A stretch of DNA of 64,000 bases from Burkholderiales bacterium (GCA_027493935.1 JAOSJV010000001.1:1860001-1924000); one strand, 5' to 3'. Counted from the first letter of the stretch, positions 46,692-56,708 are shown. The notes: a model not told the origin generated them from the letters alone. Made by a program: numbers and translations.

Positions 46692-47970
46692 GTGACGTTC
46701 GTCCTGTATTTCGTGCTTCCGGCGCTCCTCCTCGCCGTCGGAATCCCGATCTACGTGATTCTGCTGCTGACCGCGATCGTCGGTATCGCCATCACGCCCG
46801 GCATGCCGTTGTCTACGCTGCAGACGGTGATTTTCGGCAGCCTGGACACCTTCCCTCTGCTGGCGGTGCCGCTGTTCATTCTGGCGGGTGACATCATGGG
46901 CCAGGGTGGGCTCGCCAAGCGCATGATCGCGTGGGCGATGTCGCTGATCGGCGGGATCCGCGGCTCGCTCGCGCTCACCACGATCGCCTCCTCGGAGCTG
47001 TTCGGCGCGATGTCGGGCTCGGCCATGGGCTGTGTCGCCGCCATCGGTCGCTTGATGTTTCCGTCGCTGCGCGGCGGCGGCTACGACGATCGGTTTACAA
47101 CCGGCGTCATCGCTTCGTCCGGCGCGATCGCAGTGATCATCCCGCCCTCGATCCCAATGATCATCTACGGCATCTCGGCGCAGCAGTCGATACCCAGCCT
47201 GTTCCTCGCCGGCGTCGTGCCGGGTTTGATGATCGGCCTCATGGCGGCCGTCTACGTAATGCTCTATGCACGCGTGAAGATGGTTCCGCTGACATCGCGC
47301 ACACGATGGCGCAATGTCGGCCGTAGCACGCGTGAAGCGAGCTGGTCGCTCGGGGCGCCGGTGGTGATCCTGGGCGGGATCTACGGGGGTATTCACGCCC
47401 ACCGAGGCGGCCGGTATTGCCGTCGCATACGCGGCGCTGGTCGCGCGCTTCGTCTACCGCGAGGTGAGCTGGGCAGATCTCTGGCGCATCGCGCAGAACT
47501 CGATGTACCTGATTGCCCAGTTGATGATCATCGTGGCAGCCGCCGGCGCCTATTCATGGCTGGTGACGACCAGCGGGTTTCCGCAGCGGCTGGTGGCGCT
47601 GGTCGAGGGACTGCAGGTTACGACCGGAGTGACGCTGCTCGCCTTCAATCTGCTGCTGCTCGTGGTCGGCAGCTTCCTGGAGCCACCAGCCGCAATCCTG
47701 ATCCTCACGCCGATGTTCCTTCCGCTGCTGCAAACTGCGGGCATCGATCCGATTCATCTGGGGATCATCATGACCGTCAATCTGGCGATCGGTATGTTCA
47801 CGCCGCCGTTCGGCCTCAACTTGTTCACGGTGCACGCGCTGTTCGGCGTGCCGCTACCAATCATTTACCGCGGTGTAGTGCCGTTCCTGGCGGTCTATTT
47901 CGTGGCGCTGATGTTGGTGACCTACATTCCGGCGCTCTCGCTCGCCCCGCTGATGCTCCTCAGGGGCTGA
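46692..47970 (+). CDS. TRAP transporter large permease (DctM family), frameshifted
   Basis: The permease of about 426 residues has a dozen helices. From the GTG at 46692 it reads LLLAVGIPIYVILLLTAIVG, SGSAMGCVAAIGRLMFPSL and IIPPSIPMIIYGISAQQSIP. At the G-run 47385-47389 the frame changes just before the hallmark FTPTEAAGIAVAYAALVARF; the rest (PPAAILILTPMFLPLLQTAG and MFTPPFGLNLFTVHALF) reads to 47970. Homopolymer placement points to a sequence error. Confidence 0.87.
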
Positions 47971-48009
47971 GACCCGGCGACGCGCGAGGCACACGAGGAG
48001 GAGGAGCGC

Positions 48010-49455
48010 ATGCCCCATCGCACCATGAGGGATTTCCTGACCGCCCTGGAAGGCCGCGGCTTGCTTCGCCGCATCCGCGAGCCGGTCGACCGGATGTGGG
48101 AGCCGGCGGCGCTGGCGAAGTGGATGTACCGAGCGCTGCCCGCGGAGGAGCGCTTCGGCATGTTCTTCGAAGAGGTGAAGGGCTACGATATCCCGATCGT
48201 CACCGCGGCGCTCGGCGCGAACCCCGCCGCCTACGCCGTCGCGCTCGACGTCGCCGAGGAGGACATCAACGAGGCCTGGGTCGCTGCCTGTCGCAACCCT
48301 GTTGCGCCCGTGGTCGTCGCCGACGCCCAGTGCCAGGAGGTGGTGATCACCGGTAGGGATGTACGCCTGTCCTATTTGCCGATTCCGGTGTGGACCCCGG
48401 GCAAGGACGTCGGCCCGTACCTGACCACGATCACGGTGACCCGGGACCACGACACCGGGATCCAGAACATGGGGGTCTATCGAACCCAGGTGCGCGACGA
48501 GCGGAGCGTGGTTTCCAACCTGGCGCCCGGGCGCCAGGGCTACCTCAACACGCTTACCTGGACCGACAAAGGGAAGGTCGCACCGATCGCCTGGGTGATT
48601 GCGGCCCCGCCCGCGGTGCACCTTGCCACCGTCGCGAACCTGCCCTACGGCACCGACGAGATCGGCATCGCCGGAGGGATGCTCGGCGCGGCGGTGCCGA
48701 TGGTGAAGTGCCGCACGATTGACCTGCTGGTTCCGGCGGAGGCCGAGATCGTCGTTGAAGGCGAGATCCGTCCGGGCGAAACCGACATGGAAGGGCCGTT
48801 CGGCGAGTTCGCCGGCTACATGGGCCCGGTCGACCGCCGGCCAGTCGTGCGGATCACCGCGATCACGCATCGCCGCAATCCGATCTACTACGGCTATACC
48901 AGCCAGATGCCGCCCTCCGAGAGCACCACCATTCAGAGTCTCACCAACGCGGGGTGCTGCTGAAGACCGCTGCGCTACGACCTCGGCGAGACTACCGTCA
49001 GCGATGCCTATATCGATCTGACTTTCGGCGGCCTGCTGGCGCATGCGGTCATCGCGATGCGACCCGCCTATCCGGCGCACGCGAAGAAAGTCGGGCGACT
49101 GGTCGCCGCGATGTCGCCGATCAAGCGCGTGACGGTGGTCGACGACGACGTCGACATCCGCGACCATCTCCACGTCGAGTGGGCGATGAACGCGCGCTAC
49201 AACCCGGCGCGCGATACCGACCTGATCGAGGACGTGTACTTCCCGATCAACATGGATCCGTCCGTGCGTTCGCGCACGTCGCAGAGCACCATGGGCAGCA
49301 AGATCGTCTGCGACGCCACGCTCAAGATCGACGCCGGGACGTTCTCGCTGCCGCCGCGCGCGATCATGATGCAGGCGCTCGAGGTCTGGAACCGCGTCGG
49401 CTTGCCGAAGTTCGATATCCCGAAGCGCGCGCGGTTGCGCATCGATCGCTCCTGA
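48010..49455 (+). CDS. UbiD-family decarboxylase (UbiD2), two compensating indels
   Basis: This prenylated-FMN-dependent decarboxylase of about 481 residues keeps the canonical motifs: NMGVYRTQVRDER (the GxYR arginine) and GETDMEGPFGEFAGYMGPVD (the glutamates), followed by HRRNPIYYGYTSQMPPSEST. The frame is broken near 48952 (one G missing) and restored near 48967 (one C extra), so the expected LLKTLRYDLGETTVSDAYID is only seen after correction; the C-terminal third is in the original frame. The start at 48010 has GAGGAGGAGG upstream. It follows the TRAP importer and precedes the CrtI-like genes, suggesting that a carboxylate is imported, then decarboxylated. Confidence 0.87.
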
Positions 49456-49480
49456 GTCCGCGGCAGGTGAGGGGGACGAG

Positions 49481-51607
49481 ATGAAAGAGCTGAAGTATGA
49501 CGCGCTGATCGTGGGCGCGGGGCACAACGGACTGGTGCTCGGCTGCTACATGGCCAGGGCCGGGCTAAGAGTCTGCGTCATGGAGCGGCGCCTGGAGGTC
49601 GGCGGCGGACTCAGCACCGAGGAGATCACGCTGCCGGGATTTGCGCACAACCTGCACTCCTACTTCCACGACACCATCAACATAATGCCGGCGTACACCG
49701 ATCTGGAGCTGGAGCGGTTCAACGCCCGCTACTACCACCCTCCGGTCCAGGCCGGCCTGATCCTTCCGGACGGGCGCGCGCTCTGCCTGTACGACGACCT
49801 CGAGCGCACCTGCGCGAGCATCGCGCGCTTCTCGAAGCGCGACGCCGAGACGTGGCGGGACGTCGTCAACAACTACGGCGAGTTCTGCTCGACGGTGATC
49901 GTCCCGGCGCTCTACAGCGCGCCCTCAGCGCCGTCCGAGCAGATGCTGGTGATGGAGGGCTCGCCGGAGGGCATGGAGTGGCTGCGCCTGCAGCGCATGA
50001 CGCCGTTCGAGGTGGTCGACGAGTGGTTCGAGAACGAGCACGTCAAGGCCCTGGTGCTGCACCACCTGCCGATTCCGCGCGGTATCCTGCCCGACTACGC
50101 CGGGCTCGGGACGGTGGTGCCGCTGGTGGTGAGCCAGGTGGAGCATGCGCAGATCGCGCTCGGCGGCTCGCACGTGACCGCGCACGCGCTGTGGCGCGCG
50201 CTCCTGCGCCACGGCGGCGAGGCGACCTCCTTCACTCACGTCGAGAAGATTCTGCTCGAGGACGGCAAGGTGTCGGGCGTCCGGACGAAGGAGGGCAGGG
50301 AGTACCGCGCCCCGCTCGTCGTGAGCACGGTGGATCTCAAGCAGACGTTTCTGCAGCTGGTCGGCGAGGGCCATCTGGACGCCGGATTCGTTCGCAAGGT
50401 GAGGGGACATCGGCTGGACGAGTTCTCGGTGTTCGCCGTCCACCTCGCGCTGCGCGAGGCGCCGAAGTTCAGGGCAGCGCCGGGATCCGAGGACATCAAC
50501 CAGTCGCTGCGGCTGGACATCGGCTTCGACACGCCCGAGGATTTCGTCGAGCTGATGGCGCAGGTCCGCCTCGGGCAGCTACCCGACAAGCTCGCGTTCA
50601 TTGCCAGCGTGCCGACCTGGTTCGATCCCTCGCAGGCGCCCCCCGGGCACCACACTGCGTTCCTCTGGCAGCTCGTGCCCTACCAGATCAAGGGCGCGAC
50701 GTGGGACGAGGTCAAGGAGGACTACGCCGAGCGCTGCATCGCGAAGTGGCGCGAGTATGCGCCGAACTTGACGCCGGACAACATCCTCGCCGCGGCCGCG
50801 CAGACCCCGGTCGACATCGAGGGTCGCATCATCAACATGGCCAGGGGCGGGGTCTTCATGGGCCGTACCCACCTCGCCCAGATGGAGCACTTCCGGCCGC
50901 TGCCGGAGGTGGCGCAGTTCCGCACGCCGATCCCCGGACTGTACATGGCCGGCGCGTGCATGCATCCGGGGGGCGGAATCATCGCCGGGCCGGGCGTCAT
51001 CGCCGCGGACATCATCTTCGACGACCTCAAGCTCCCGGAAGTGGTGGGAGAACGCGTAGTACTGCATTCGAACGGGGGAATCCGGACAGTGATCAGCATC
51101 GACAACAGCTTTCTCGTGGACCGGCCTGCCGGCCACGTCTTCGACGTCTTCAGCCAGATCGAGAACATCGCCTACGCGTTCCCCACTGTGCGCCGGGTCG
51201 AGGTGGTCGATTGCGACCACATGAACATCGGCATCCTGCTCAAGATGGGCCTGATGTCGCTTGACAGCAACGTCTCGCTGGAAGTGGTCGAGCGCACGCC
51301 GCCGCTGCGCCTGGTCGCGCAGGGGGTGGCGATCCCGGGCAAGGGCCTTGCCGCGGCGGCAAGGGTCATGGACAGGGAGGGCTTGACGCGCCTCACGATG
51401 ACCCTCAGGCTGGAGGAGCTCGGTCCCGAGCGTTGCCGGATCGGCTATAACCTTCTCGCCGATGCACACGGCAACCTCAAGCGCGTTTACGTGGCGGTCA
51501 TAAAGGGGCAGCGGGCGAAGCTCGAGGGTGCGTTCATCGAGAACGTGGGCAAGATCATGGGCGCCCCGATCGTAGCGGAGGAAGGGGCGGCGAAGCATCT
51601 CTCCTGA
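49481..51607 (+). CDS. Phytoene desaturase (CrtI)-like flavoenzyme fused to a C-terminal SRPBCC domain
   Basis: The 708-residue protein is read intact. Residues 1-525 are a CrtI/NAD(P)-FAD oxidoreductase: the FAD loop IVGAGHNGLVLGCYMARAG, the ERRLEVGGGLSTEEI segment and the C-terminal FAD motif PGLYMAGACMHPGGGIIAGPG. From about residue 536 an SRPBCC/CoxG-like domain follows (VISIDNSFLVDRPAGHVFDV, then LEELGPERCRIGYNLLADAH). I know of no characterised enzyme with this arrangement. No carotenoid genes are near, so it is probably a ring or side-chain dehydrogenase or saturase for a hydrophobic catabolite, with the SRPBCC pocket holding substrate. The next gene, six bases on, is a ferredoxin. Confidence 0.85.
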   Translation: MKELKYDALIVGAGHNGLVLGCYMARAGLRVCVMERRLEVGGGLSTEEITLPGFAHNLHSYFHDTINIMPAYTDLELERFNARYYHPPVQAGLILPDGRALCLYDDLERTCASIARFSKRDAETWRDVVNNYGEFCSTVIVPALYSAPSAPSEQMLVMEGSPEGMEWLRLQRMTPFEVVDEWFENEHVKALVLHHLPIPRGILPDYAGLGTVVPLVVSQVEHAQIALGGSHVTAHALWRALLRHGGEATSFTHVEKILLEDGKVSGVRTKEGREYRAPLVVSTVDLKQTFLQLVGEGHLDAGFVRKVRGHRLDEFSVFAVHLALREAPKFRAAPGSEDINQSLRLDIGFDTPEDFVELMAQVRLGQLPDKLAFIASVPTWFDPSQAPPGHHTAFLWQLVPYQIKGATWDEVKEDYAERCIAKWREYAPNLTPDNILAAAAQTPVDIEGRIINMARGGVFMGRTHLAQMEHFRPLPEVAQFRTPIPGLYMAGACMHPGGGIIAGPGVIAADIIFDDLKLPEVVGERVVLHSNGGIRTVISIDNSFLVDRPAGHVFDVFSQIENIAYAFPTVRRVEVVDCDHMNIGILLKMGLMSLDSNVSLEVVERTPPLRLVAQGVAIPGKGLAAAARVMDREGLTRLTMTLRLEELGPERCRIGYNLLADAHGNLKRVYVAVIKGQRAKLEGAFIENVGKIMGAPIVAEEGAAKHLS

Positions 51608-51612
51608 ACGCC

Positions 51613-51879
51613 ATGGCGCTCAAGATCACCGACGACTGCATCGCCTGTGCGGCATGCGTCGAACCCTGCCCGAACCAGGCGATCAGCGAGGGCCCGGGGA
51701 TCTACGTGATCGACCCCGAGCGCTGCCGGGAGTGCGTCGGCGACTACGACGCGCCGCAGTGCGTGCCACATTGCCCGGTGGATGCGATCATCCCCGACCC
51801 CGAGCGTCGGGAGACGCGCGGCGAGTTGCTGGCGAAGAAGGAGCGAACCGCAGACTCCGCCGAGAGCGGCGGAAACTGA
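51613..51879 (+). CDS. 2[4Fe-4S] ferredoxin (YfhL type)
   Basis: This 88-residue ferredoxin has CIACAACVEPCP near residue 9 and a second site CRECVGDYDAPQCVPHCP, in which eight residues separate the second and third cysteines, as in the YfhL/alvin-type low-potential ferredoxins. A charged tail follows. It lies between two CrtI-like flavoenzyme genes, five bases after the first and 13 before the second, so it is very probably their electron partner. A low-potential donor suggests a demanding reduction or an anaerobic-style saturation reaction. Confidence 0.92.
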   Translation: MALKITDDCIACAACVEPCPNQAISEGPGIYVIDPERCRECVGDYDAPQCVPHCPVDAIIPDPERRETRGELLAKKERTADSAESGGN

Positions 51880-51892
51880 CGCCGGAGGAACG

Positions 51893-53533
51893 ATGGAGAA
51901 CGAGTACGACGGAATCATCATCGGTGCCGGGCACAATGGTCTGATCTGCTGCGGCTACCTAGCCAAGGCGGGGCTCAAGATGCTGGTGGTGGAGCGGCAC
52001 CTCGAGATGGGCGGCGGCCTGGACTCGCACGAGGGCGCGCGCTCCGGCTTCTGGCACAACATCCACTCGAACAACCACCGCGGCGTGTCCGACCTGATGT
52101 GGTACCGCGATCTCGAGCTGGCGGAGATGGGGCAGGAGTACATCCGCCTGCCGGTGTCGGTGGCCATGCTCACGCGCGACCACCGCGCGCTGCTCTGGTA
52201 CGCGAACGAGCCGGAGCGCACCGCGGCCTCGATCGGGCGTTTTTCGGCTCGCGACGCGAAAGCATTCCTCGAAGTGAACGCGAAATACGCGGATATGGCG
52301 CGGGAAATCTTCTTTCGCGAGCAGTTCGCGCCGCCGATTCCGTTCGCGAAGAAGCGCGCGATCCTGGAGAGGAGCCACGCAGGACGCCAGTACCTCGAGT
52401 GGCAGCCCTACTCGATCAACGAGGCGGTGTCGCGGATCTTCGAGAACGACGTGGTGCGCGGCATGGTCGCCTTCCTGTCGGTGATCCGCGGCTTCGAGAC
52501 CGACTCGAAGGGGATGGGAATGATCGCCGCTGCCGCCATCGCTTCTGGGGTGAACACACAGATGGCCAAGGGGACGACGCACAAGCTCGCCCACAGCCTG
52601 CACAAGATGGTGATCCGCGCCGGTGCCGACGTCGTGGAGAGTGATCCGGTCGCGAGGATTATCGTCGAGAACGGACGCGCCGCCGGCGTGCGCACCGCGA
52701 GCGGCCGCGAGTTTCGCGCGCGCAAGTTCGTCGTCAGCAGTCTGAATCCCAACCAGACGTTCCTCGACCTGGTGGGACGGGAGAACCTGCAGCCGGAGTT
52801 CGCCGGGAAGGTCGAGAGGTTCAAGTACTCCAACACGACGCCGCTCTTCACCCTGCACCTCGCGCTGAACGAGCGGCTCTACTGGAAGGCGGCGGAGTAC
52901 GATCCCGACGTCGACAAGGCGTTCTATCTCATCGCCGGACTGGAGGGGTTGCATGACATCGTCGAGCTCTACGAGGACGCGAATAGCGGGCGCCTGCCGC
53001 GCGCGCTTCAGCTGATCGGCGCGCAGCCCGCGCAGCACGACCCGAGCCAGGCGCCGGAGGGCAAGTGCACCGCCTTCTTCTGGCAAGTGGCGCCAGGCGA
53101 CCTGTGTGCGGCAGAGGGCGGGCGCGAACGCTGGGATCGGATCCGCCGAGAGTTCACCGAGCGCTGCGCGACGCATCTCGCGCACTACGCGACCAATCTC
53201 ACGCCCGCGAACATCGTCGCGAAGTTCGGGATGACCCCGATCGACATCGAGCGGCACCTGCCGAACATGAAGGGCGGGGACATCCAGGTCGGCGAGCTGA
53301 GCGAGGGCCAGTATCTGGACCGGCGCCCGTTCCCGGAGTGCAGCCAGTACCGGACGCCGGTCGCGGGCCTCTACCTGTGCGGCTCGAGCGGGCATCCGGG
53401 CGGCAATATCACCGGGGCCCCCGGCCACAACGCCGCCGGCGTCGTGTGCCGCGACCTCGGGATCGCGCCGTGGTGGAACCCGGTCGATGCGGCCGAGCAC
53501 TGGGAGAAGCTGGCCGCTGCCGGGGCCCGCTGA
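51893..53533 (+). CDS. Phytoene desaturase (CrtI)-like FAD oxidoreductase
   Basis: This intact 546-residue protein has the N-terminal FAD loop IIGAGHNGLICCGYLAKAGL, ERHLEMGGGLDSHEG, and the C-terminal motif PVAGLYLCGSSGHPGGNITG. It is a paralogue of the first part of the gene at 49481 but lacks the SRPBCC domain. The start at 51893 follows GGAGGA. Two related but non-identical CrtI-like enzymes flanking a ferredoxin may act in sequence or as a complex. A perfect hairpin follows the stop at once. The reaction is unknown; desaturation, saturation and isomerisation are all known in this superfamily. Confidence 0.88.
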   Translation: MENEYDGIIIGAGHNGLICCGYLAKAGLKMLVVERHLEMGGGLDSHEGARSGFWHNIHSNNHRGVSDLMWYRDLELAEMGQEYIRLPVSVAMLTRDHRALLWYANEPERTAASIGRFSARDAKAFLEVNAKYADMAREIFFREQFAPPIPFAKKRAILERSHAGRQYLEWQPYSINEAVSRIFENDVVRGMVAFLSVIRGFETDSKGMGMIAAAAIASGVNTQMAKGTTHKLAHSLHKMVIRAGADVVESDPVARIIVENGRAAGVRTASGREFRARKFVVSSLNPNQTFLDLVGRENLQPEFAGKVERFKYSNTTPLFTLHLALNERLYWKAAEYDPDVDKAFYLIAGLEGLHDIVELYEDANSGRLPRALQLIGAQPAQHDPSQAPEGKCTAFFWQVAPGDLCAAEGGRERWDRIRREFTERCATHLAHYATNLTPANIVAKFGMTPIDIERHLPNMKGGDIQVGELSEGQYLDRRPFPECSQYRTPVAGLYLCGSSGHPGGNITGAPGHNAAGVVCRDLGIAPWWNPVDAAEHWEKLAAAGAR

Positions 53534-53554
53534 GCGCTTCGGAACCCGAAGCGC
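53534..53554. terminator. Perfect 9-bp hairpin at the end of the CrtI/ferredoxin operon
   Basis: Directly after the stop codon, gcgcttcgg and ccgaagcgc form a perfect stem with a 3-base loop (aac). It lies between converging transcription units. No T-run follows, so it may act as an RNA 3' end stabiliser or a factor-assisted terminator rather than a classical one. Confidence 0.55.
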
Positions 53555-53653
53555 GCACCGGCTGCGGCGAAACCTAGCCGAGGGCGCTGAAGCCGAGTAG
53601 CGCGCCGACGATGCTCGCAGCGGTCGTTTCCTCGGTGCAGCGCGACGCGGGGG

Positions 53654-55554
53654 TCACTGGCGCGTCGGCGCCACCCGCGGCCTTGTCCGCCGGCACAAGA
53701 GCAGCCCGGCGGCAGCGATTGCCGCGCCAACGACGTCCAGCCAGCGTACGCCGAAGTAGGCGTTGGGGAACACGAGCAGCAGTCCGCCGGTGATCAGCGC
53801 GAAACGTGGCGCGCGGGCCATCTCGCCCCGGAAATAGCCACCAATGCCGACCGTCGCAAACCATACTCCGAGGAACGTGAAGGAGACGGTCCTTGCAATA
53901 TCCGGGAGCGATCCGGCCAGAATCAATCCGGGCGTCAGCACAAAGACGAAAGGCAGGGCGAACGCCGGCCAACCGTAGCGGACCGACATCACGGCGGTTT
54001 CCATCGGCCGTGCCCCCGACAGGCCTGCGGCGGTGAACGCCGCGAGCGCTACCGGCGGCGTGATCATCGACAGCAGGCCGAAGTACAGGATAAACAGGTG
54101 CGCGGCGAGCGGCTCGACCCCGAGCTTGACCAGGGGCGGCGCGGCGAGCACGGCGAGCAAGAAATAGATCGCGGTCGTCGGCATCCCCATGCCGAGAATG
54201 ATCGCCACCACCGCCGTCAGCAGCAACAGCAGGAGCAGGCTCTTCTCGCCAACCGAAACCAGCACGTATGTCAGTCCGAAGCCGAGGCCGGTCACCTCGA
54301 CGATGCCGATGATCATGCCGGCCATCGCGCCGACGACGATGATCGGCGCGGCGGTCCGACCGGCGGCGTGCATGTCCTCGATCAGCTTGCGCGGGGTCAG
54401 GCGATGGCCTTTGTAGCCCCGCAGCCCGACGACGAGCAGCGAGGCGGTCGCCCAGAGCGCCGCCTCCGACGCGGTGCGGTTGAAACTGAAGAGCGCGACC
54501 AGGAGCAGCGCAAACGGCAGTACGAAGAGCCAGCCGCGCCGCAGCACCTGGCCGAGCGGCGCGACCTCGTCGTCAGCGAGCGCCTTCAGGCCGCGACGCG
54601 CCGCCTCGAGATCGGCCTGAATGAAGACCGCGAAGTAGTAGAGCAGCGACGGTACCAGCGCGGCGAGGATCACCTCCGCGTACGAGATCTGCAGGAACTC
54701 CGCCATCAGGAAGCCGGCAGCGCCCATGACTGGCGGCATGATCTGCCCGCCGGTCGAAGCGACCGCCTCGAAAGCCCCCGCCGATGCTGCGGAGTATCCC
54801 GCCCGCCGCATGAGCGGGATGGTGACGACGCCGGTGGAGGCGACATTCGCGACGGCGCTGCCCGATATGGAGCCGAACAGCGCGGAAGCCGCAACCGCGA
54901 TCTTGGCCGGTCCGCCGCGGCGTTTGCCGAACATCGACATGGCGAGGTCGGTGAACCACGCCGAGCCGCCGCTCGTGGCGAGCAGTTGACCCATGATCAC
55001 GAACATCACGACGACCGTCACGATGATGTTCAACACGACTCCGAGCAGCGCGACGCTGTCGCCCGTGAGGTAGGCCACCAGCCGATAGAAGCCGGGCGAG
55101 CGCGCCTGCAGGACGCCGGGCACCGAATCCCCCCAAAGCGCGTACACGAAGAACGCGGCGAGGATGAAGACGAGCGGCCACCCGGCGGTACGCCGCAGCG
55201 CCTCGAAGGCGAGCGGGATGACGACCAGCCCGATGACGAACGCCTCGTCACGGTGCTGGAAGTACGCCGACGTGATGGTCGGGAACCGCACCCCGCGAGC
55301 CACAGGCCGACCGCGACCGAGAGCGCCGCGGCGGCGACGTCATGCAGCGGCACCCGTTCGCGCTCGTCACGCGGTCGGCCGGGAACGCTCAGGAATACGA
55401 TTGCCAGCCCGAAGCCGAGCGCGAGCGCGATACCCTGCTCGTGGAGCAGGACTACGCCGAGCAGGGCCCGCAACTCGACTGCAATGGCGACGACGACCAG
55501 GACGATGCCGACACCGAGCCCGCGGATGACCGCGCGCGCGCTAGCCTCGGACAC
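53654..55554 (-). CDS. TRAP transporter fused permease (4TM/12TM), frameshifted
   Basis: The fused DctQM-type permease of about 633 residues is of the kind used with TAXI binding proteins. The N-terminal part starts at a GTG (55554). One base is missing at the C-run 55291-55294, after which RFPTITSAYFQHRDEAFVIG continues in the other frame. Landmarks are LFGSISGSAVANVASTGVVT near the middle, EAVASTGGQIMPPVMGAAGF and GLLSMITPPVALAAFTAAGL. It lies 59 bases after the binding-protein gene and converges with the CrtI operon. It probably imports a carboxylate. Confidence 0.87.
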
Positions 55555-55613
55555 TTGGCACCCTGAGCAGGCGATACCGCGTGCGCCCGGCGACGAGTGT
55601 CAGCCGAGCCGAA

Positions 55614-56583
55614 TCACTTGCCCTGCCAGATGCCCTTTTCCCTGAAGAACCTGATGGCCGCAGGGTGGTAGGGCATGTCCTCGCCCTGCCACCTGCCCAT
55701 GGTCGCCGACCGGTGGCTGCGCCAGATCGGACCGGCCTCGTGCAACGCCGCCTCGTTCTCGTACATCGCCCGGACAACCCGCTCGACGGCTGCGTCCGCC
55801 ACACCCTTGTGGGCCCACAGGACGTAATCGACGAAGATCATGTTGACCGGCCGCACCACGCCGGGCAGGCCCGGCCCGGGCTGGACGGTTGCGAGCGTGG
55901 TCTTGGGCGCCGAGGCGAGCGTCCGCTTGCGCGCCGCCTCGTCGGTCGCGAGGTCCAGGTACTCAATCCCGCCGACCGCGGCGCCGACCTGGTTGAGAGC
56001 GCCGGTCCCGGCGGCGCCGATCGCCACGTCGATCCTGCCCTGCGAGATTGCCTCCCCAGTGCGGCGCGAGCGCCGCCTGCGGTACAGGCTGTACGTCCTT
56101 CCACTCGAGCCCGCCATTGGCGAGAAAGGCCGTCATGAGGTGATGAAATAGCGGTGCCGACGTGTACTCGCTCGGCACGCGCTTGCCCTTGAGGTCCGCT
56201 ACCGACTTGATTCCCGAATCGGAGCGCACGAAGACGCCGATCCTGAACACCATCAGGGTCGAGACCAGGCGCAGGTTGTCATGCCGCGAGCCCTTGGAAA
56301 GACCGGTGCCGCTGAACGCCATGTACGCCTGCATCATGTTGGAGATACCGAACTCCAGCTCGCCGGAGTTGACGAGCGGGATGTACTGCTGCGTGCCGCC
56401 CATGGGCTGCGGGCGCATTTGCATTCCGGAGTTCGCCGAGACGACCTTGGCGAGCGCTGCCGACACCTGCGCGGTGGCGCCGCCTTTGGTGGTGCCGACG
56501 CCAACGGTCTGCGCGTGCGCCGCTGCGGCGAACGCCAATGACGCGGCGACAACAACGAGCCGAATCCATTCCCGACGCTTCAT
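55614..56583 (-). CDS. TAXI-family TRAP transporter substrate-binding protein, frameshifted
   Basis: The protein has a Sec signal (MKRREWIRLVVVAASLAFAA, cleaved after HAQ) and the TAXI motif region TVGVGTTKGGATAQVSAAL, then YIPLVNSGELEFGISNMMQA. The frame breaks near 56053-56058 at a CCCC run; ISQGRIDVAIGAAGTGALNQ and the C-terminus continue to 55614. Restored length is about 323 residues. The start at 56583 follows GAGGAGA. TAXI proteins bind carboxylates such as glutamate or phthalate-like acids. It is divergent from the CocE-type hydrolase gene and shares promoter D. Confidence 0.86.
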
Positions 56584-56674
56584 TTCTCCTCCTCTCGGCC
56601 AGCGGTGCGTTGATCCAAGCGTACTCGAACGCGCTGCGGGCCCTTCACCCCGACGAAGCCGGCAGCTTTTTGTT

Positions 56675-56708
56675 TTGATATTTTACGACCATCTCAGTAT
56701 CATATCAA
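56675..56708. promoter_or_regulatory. Interleaved divergent promoters D with AAATATC motif
   Basis: On the plus strand, TTGATA (56675-56680), 17 bases and TATCAT (56698-56703) match the consensus at five of six positions each and serve the hydrolase operon. On the minus strand, TTGATA (56708-56703), 17 bases and TAAAAT (56685-56680) serve the TAXI-TRAP operon. The two promoters occupy the same 34 bases face to face, so only one can be occupied at a time. The motif GTCGTAAAATATCAAAAC, read on the minus strand, overlaps the plus -35 and minus -10. Confidence 0.72.

Noticed and set aside
49481..53533. Carotenoid biosynthesis (crtI) genes
   Set aside because: No phytoene synthase, geranylgeranyl synthase or cyclase lies nearby. 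The neighbours are a carboxylate importer, a UbiD decarboxylase and a ferredoxin.
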